From Spongiibacteraceae bacterium (GTDB lineage Bacteria; Pseudomonadota; Gammaproteobacteria; Pseudomonadales; PIVM01), in NCBI GenBank assembly GCA_030618505.1, contig JAUXDF010000168.1, positions 1-7,109 of the forward strand: a stretch of DNA of 7,109 nt. Direction: 5' to 3'. Below are positions 5,586 through 7,109 of the stretch, piece after piece. How positions within the stretch are numbered: the first letter of the stretch is position 1; each line of letters starts with the position of its first letter. Position numbers and translations under genes: made by a program. The notes under the pieces were generated by a model, which did not search any database, had not been told where the DNA came from, and worked only from the letters and a program-made list of their open reading frames with translations.

Positions 5586-6743
5586 ATGGCCCTTAATATA
5601 AAGAAAAGTGGACTGCTATTGGCAACAGCCTGTTTAGCAACATCAGTTCAAGCTGCCGATATCAGGTGGAGTGGTTTTGGTACATTTGGTGTTGGCCAAA
5701 CACTGAATGGAGATGGCGTCACTTATAACGCTAACGAAATAGTACTCAATCGCGGCGACTTAGATGATTACCTTACCTTCGATGCACTTTCTATTGTTGG
5801 ATTACAATCCAACATCAACCTTGACCATGGCTTAAGCGCTACGATACAGCTAAAAGCGGTGGCGTCTCAGAGCTGGAATACCGACGTTGCCTGGGCCTAT
5901 ATCAGCTACGACCTGACACCTACCTTAAAAGCACAAGCAGGGCGTAAATTGCTGCCTATTTATGCATATACGGACTCCATTGATGTAAGTTATACCTACC
6001 ACTGGATTCGCCCCCCCTCAGATGTCTATGCAGTTCCCGTCATTCGCTATGACGGTGTTAATTTGATGTATCAGGATTTCTTTGGTGACTGGGAACTCAG
6101 TGCAAACGGCTTGTTTGGGCGAATCAGGGATGATGATCAAATCTTTGATGTCAGCTCTGAAGACAATCCTACTAGCTACCGAGTTTGGGGTGGCTATGCA
6201 GAAGCCACACTTGACTGGATGACATTTAGATTAGCCGGAATTAAATACGAAAACCTCTATGTTGATAATGTAGAAACCTTACCAGGTCAGACCTTGAGTG
6301 CTTTTGCAGCCGAATATTATGGTGCTTCAGTGAAATTAAATCCGGGAAACTGGTTAATTATGGCCGAATACACTTGGTACGAACTGGGTGTTGAAGACAT
6401 TTTAGGGGATGGTTCAAACTCAAAACCCCTTAATGACCTTGACGCAGCTTGGTATATAACTGCTGCTTATACCATGGGAAAATGGACTCCACACCTTACT
6501 TACTCGCAAAGGGAGCAGAAGGATCAAGGATCTACCTTGGCTCCTTTTGATGAAGGCCTTGCTCGTGTGGAAGAAGAAAATACGACTATTGTGGGCGTCC
6601 GTTATGACTTTCATCCCTCTTCTAGTTTGAAAATGGAATACCATTTACGAAATGATAATTCCACCGTTCTAGGAGAAGATTCACCCATGCGCGGCAGCGA
6701 CAAAATAGACGTTATTCAACTCGCCATCGACTTTATCTTTTAA
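5586..6743 (+). CDS. Porin-like outer-membrane beta-barrel protein
   Basis: A 385-residue secreted protein that probably forms a passive channel in the outer membrane. Residues 1-23 are a Sec signal peptide (KK, then LLLATACLA, cleavage after VQA23). Cys16 lacks a proper lipobox, so it is not a lipoprotein. The mature part opens with WSGFGTFGVG, a usual first strand of Gram-negative porins, and shows alternating polar/aromatic strands throughout, such as WAYISYDL, SLKMEYHLR and VIQLAIDFIF. It ends in Phe385, the C-terminal aromatic residue recognised by the BAM assembly machinery. G119-R-K-L-L-P and the WIRPPSDVYAV region (W140 onward) resemble the conserved loop region of marine gammaproteobacterial porins, by recognition only. 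Substrate is unknown. The ribosome binding site is AGGAGG with 5-nt spacing, suggesting high expression. It is followed 13 nt later by a PstS-like gene, so the two are probably one transcript. A C7 run lies at 6011-6017. Confidence 0.8.
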   Translation: MALNIKKSGLLLATACLATSVQAADIRWSGFGTFGVGQTLNGDGVTYNANEIVLNRGDLDDYLTFDALSIVGLQSNINLDHGLSATIQLKAVASQSWNTDVAWAYISYDLTPTLKAQAGRKLLPIYAYTDSIDVSYTYHWIRPPSDVYAVPVIRYDGVNLMYQDFFGDWELSANGLFGRIRDDDQIFDVSSEDNPTSYRVWGGYAEATLDWMTFRLAGIKYENLYVDNVETLPGQTLSAFAAEYYGASVKLNPGNWLIMAEYTWYELGVEDILGDGSNSKPLNDLDAAWYITAAYTMGKWTPHLTYSQREQKDQGSTLAPFDEGLARVEEENTTIVGVRYDFHPSSSLKMEYHLRNDNSTVLGEDSPMRGSDKIDVIQLAIDFIF

Positions 6744-6756
6744 AGGGAGACGCCAA

Positions 6757-7109
6757 ATGAAAATTATCCAATTAAAAAATGTACTGGCCACCTCTTTGCT
6801 TTTAGTGGGCCTCGGCAGCATACAGCTCAGCTTTGCCGAAATTTCCATTATCGTTAATCCAGGCAATAGCTCAAATACAGACGCCAAAGTAATGAAGCGT
6901 ATTTTTTTAGGTAAAGCCAAAACTTTTAGTGGTGGAGGCAGTGCCATACCCATTGAATTGGCTGAAGGAAGTGCAGTACGCACTACCTTTAATGGCGATT
7001 TCCTCGGTAAAACTGATGCACAAATGAAGTCCTACTGGGGACGCCTGGTTTTTACTGGCAAAGCTACCGCGCCAGTGCAGGCAAGCTCTGATGATGAGAT
7101 GATTAAAAT
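6757..7109 (+). CDS. Small PstS-like periplasmic substrate-binding-domain protein, 3'-truncated by window
   Basis: The first 117 residues are present and the frame is open at the window end. It has a signal peptide with cleavage probably after SFA27. The mature part, starting EISIIVNPGNSS, continues through KRIFLGKAKTF, IPIELAEGSAVRTTF, and YWGRLVFTGKATAP. This pattern matches the small (about 140-residue) PstS-like proteins annotated as phosphate ABC transporter substrate-binding proteins; SxxR plus the FLGK and GRLVFTGK segments are typical. Such single-lobe proteins are shorter than true PstS (about 320 residues) and often lie beside a porin or a sensor kinase instead of an ABC transporter, so phosphate transport should not be assumed. 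ATG at 6757 follows AAGGGAGA (6743-6750) with a 6-nt gap and lies 13 nt after the porin stop, indicating co-transcription. Confidence 0.82.
   Translation, partial: MKIIQLKNVLATSLLLVGLGSIQLSFAEISIIVNPGNSSNTDAKVMKRIFLGKAKTFSGGGSAIPIELAEGSAVRTTFNGDFLGKTDAQMKSYWGRLVFTGKATAPVQASSDDEMIK

Noticed and set aside
5631..5635. Lipoprotein signal at Cys16 of the porin
   Set aside because: The residues before Cys16 (A-T-A) lack the Leu-type lipobox, and a standard signal peptidase I site VQA follows; the protein is an outer-membrane barrel.
6681..6983. Reverse-strand 100-codon ORF across the porin/PstS-like junction
   Set aside because: It lies opposite two well-supported signal-peptide-bearing genes and shows no domain of its own. 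Other opposite-strand and out-of-frame ORFs (599-901, 3427-3657, 438-764, 3965-4207) are rejected for the same reason.

Overview
The window looks like a stretch of a Gram-negative bacterial chromosome, most likely from a (marine-type) gammaproteobacterium. This is inferred from an outer-membrane beta-barrel protein with a Sec signal and a C-terminal Phe, a REP-type palindrome preceded by GTAG, and a porin plus small PstS-like protein pair of a kind common in that class. All supported genes are on the + strand and densely packed.

Bases 1-5352 carry part of a bacterial A/V-type (rotary) ATPase cluster of the DUF2764 kind. In order they encode the C-terminal three quarters or so of subunit I (1-1389, cut by the window edge), proteolipid subunit K (1377-1823, overlapping I by 13 nt), peripheral-stalk subunit E (1855-2523), a DUF2764 protein that takes the place of subunit C (2523-3293, TAATG overlap with E) and catalytic subunit A (3505-5352). 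I, K and the DUF2764 protein supply the membrane motor and its coupling to the headpiece, E is the stator stalk and A hydrolyses or makes ATP. B and D, which a working enzyme needs, are not in the window. The familiar order in Chlamydia, spirochaetes and Bacteroidetes is E-DUF2764-A-B-D-I-K. The order here (I-K-E-DUF2764-A, then unrelated genes) is what a circular permutation to B-D-I-K-E-DUF2764-A would give, so B and D are expected just upstream. K retains the polar side chains that bind Na+ in Enterococcus hirae NtpK, so a sodium-coupled motor is a reasonable guess.

The cluster is broken once, by a 211-nt gap (3294-3504) between the DUF2764 gene and A. That gap holds a REP-like hairpin and a degenerate inverted partial copy of it.

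After A, a 233-nt AT-rich spacer (5353-5585) with promoter-like sequence leads into a separate two-gene unit: a 385-residue porin-like outer-membrane protein (5586-6743) and, 13 nt later, a small secreted PstS-like substrate-binding-domain protein (from 6757, cut by the window end). The two probably form an envelope uptake or sensing unit that has nothing to do with the ATPase.

I found no tRNA, rRNA, CRISPR array, insertion sequence or confident terminator, and no gene-free stretch above 300 nt. The window is mainly recognisable families. Its unusual points are the gene order, the interrupted cluster and the ion-site chemistry.
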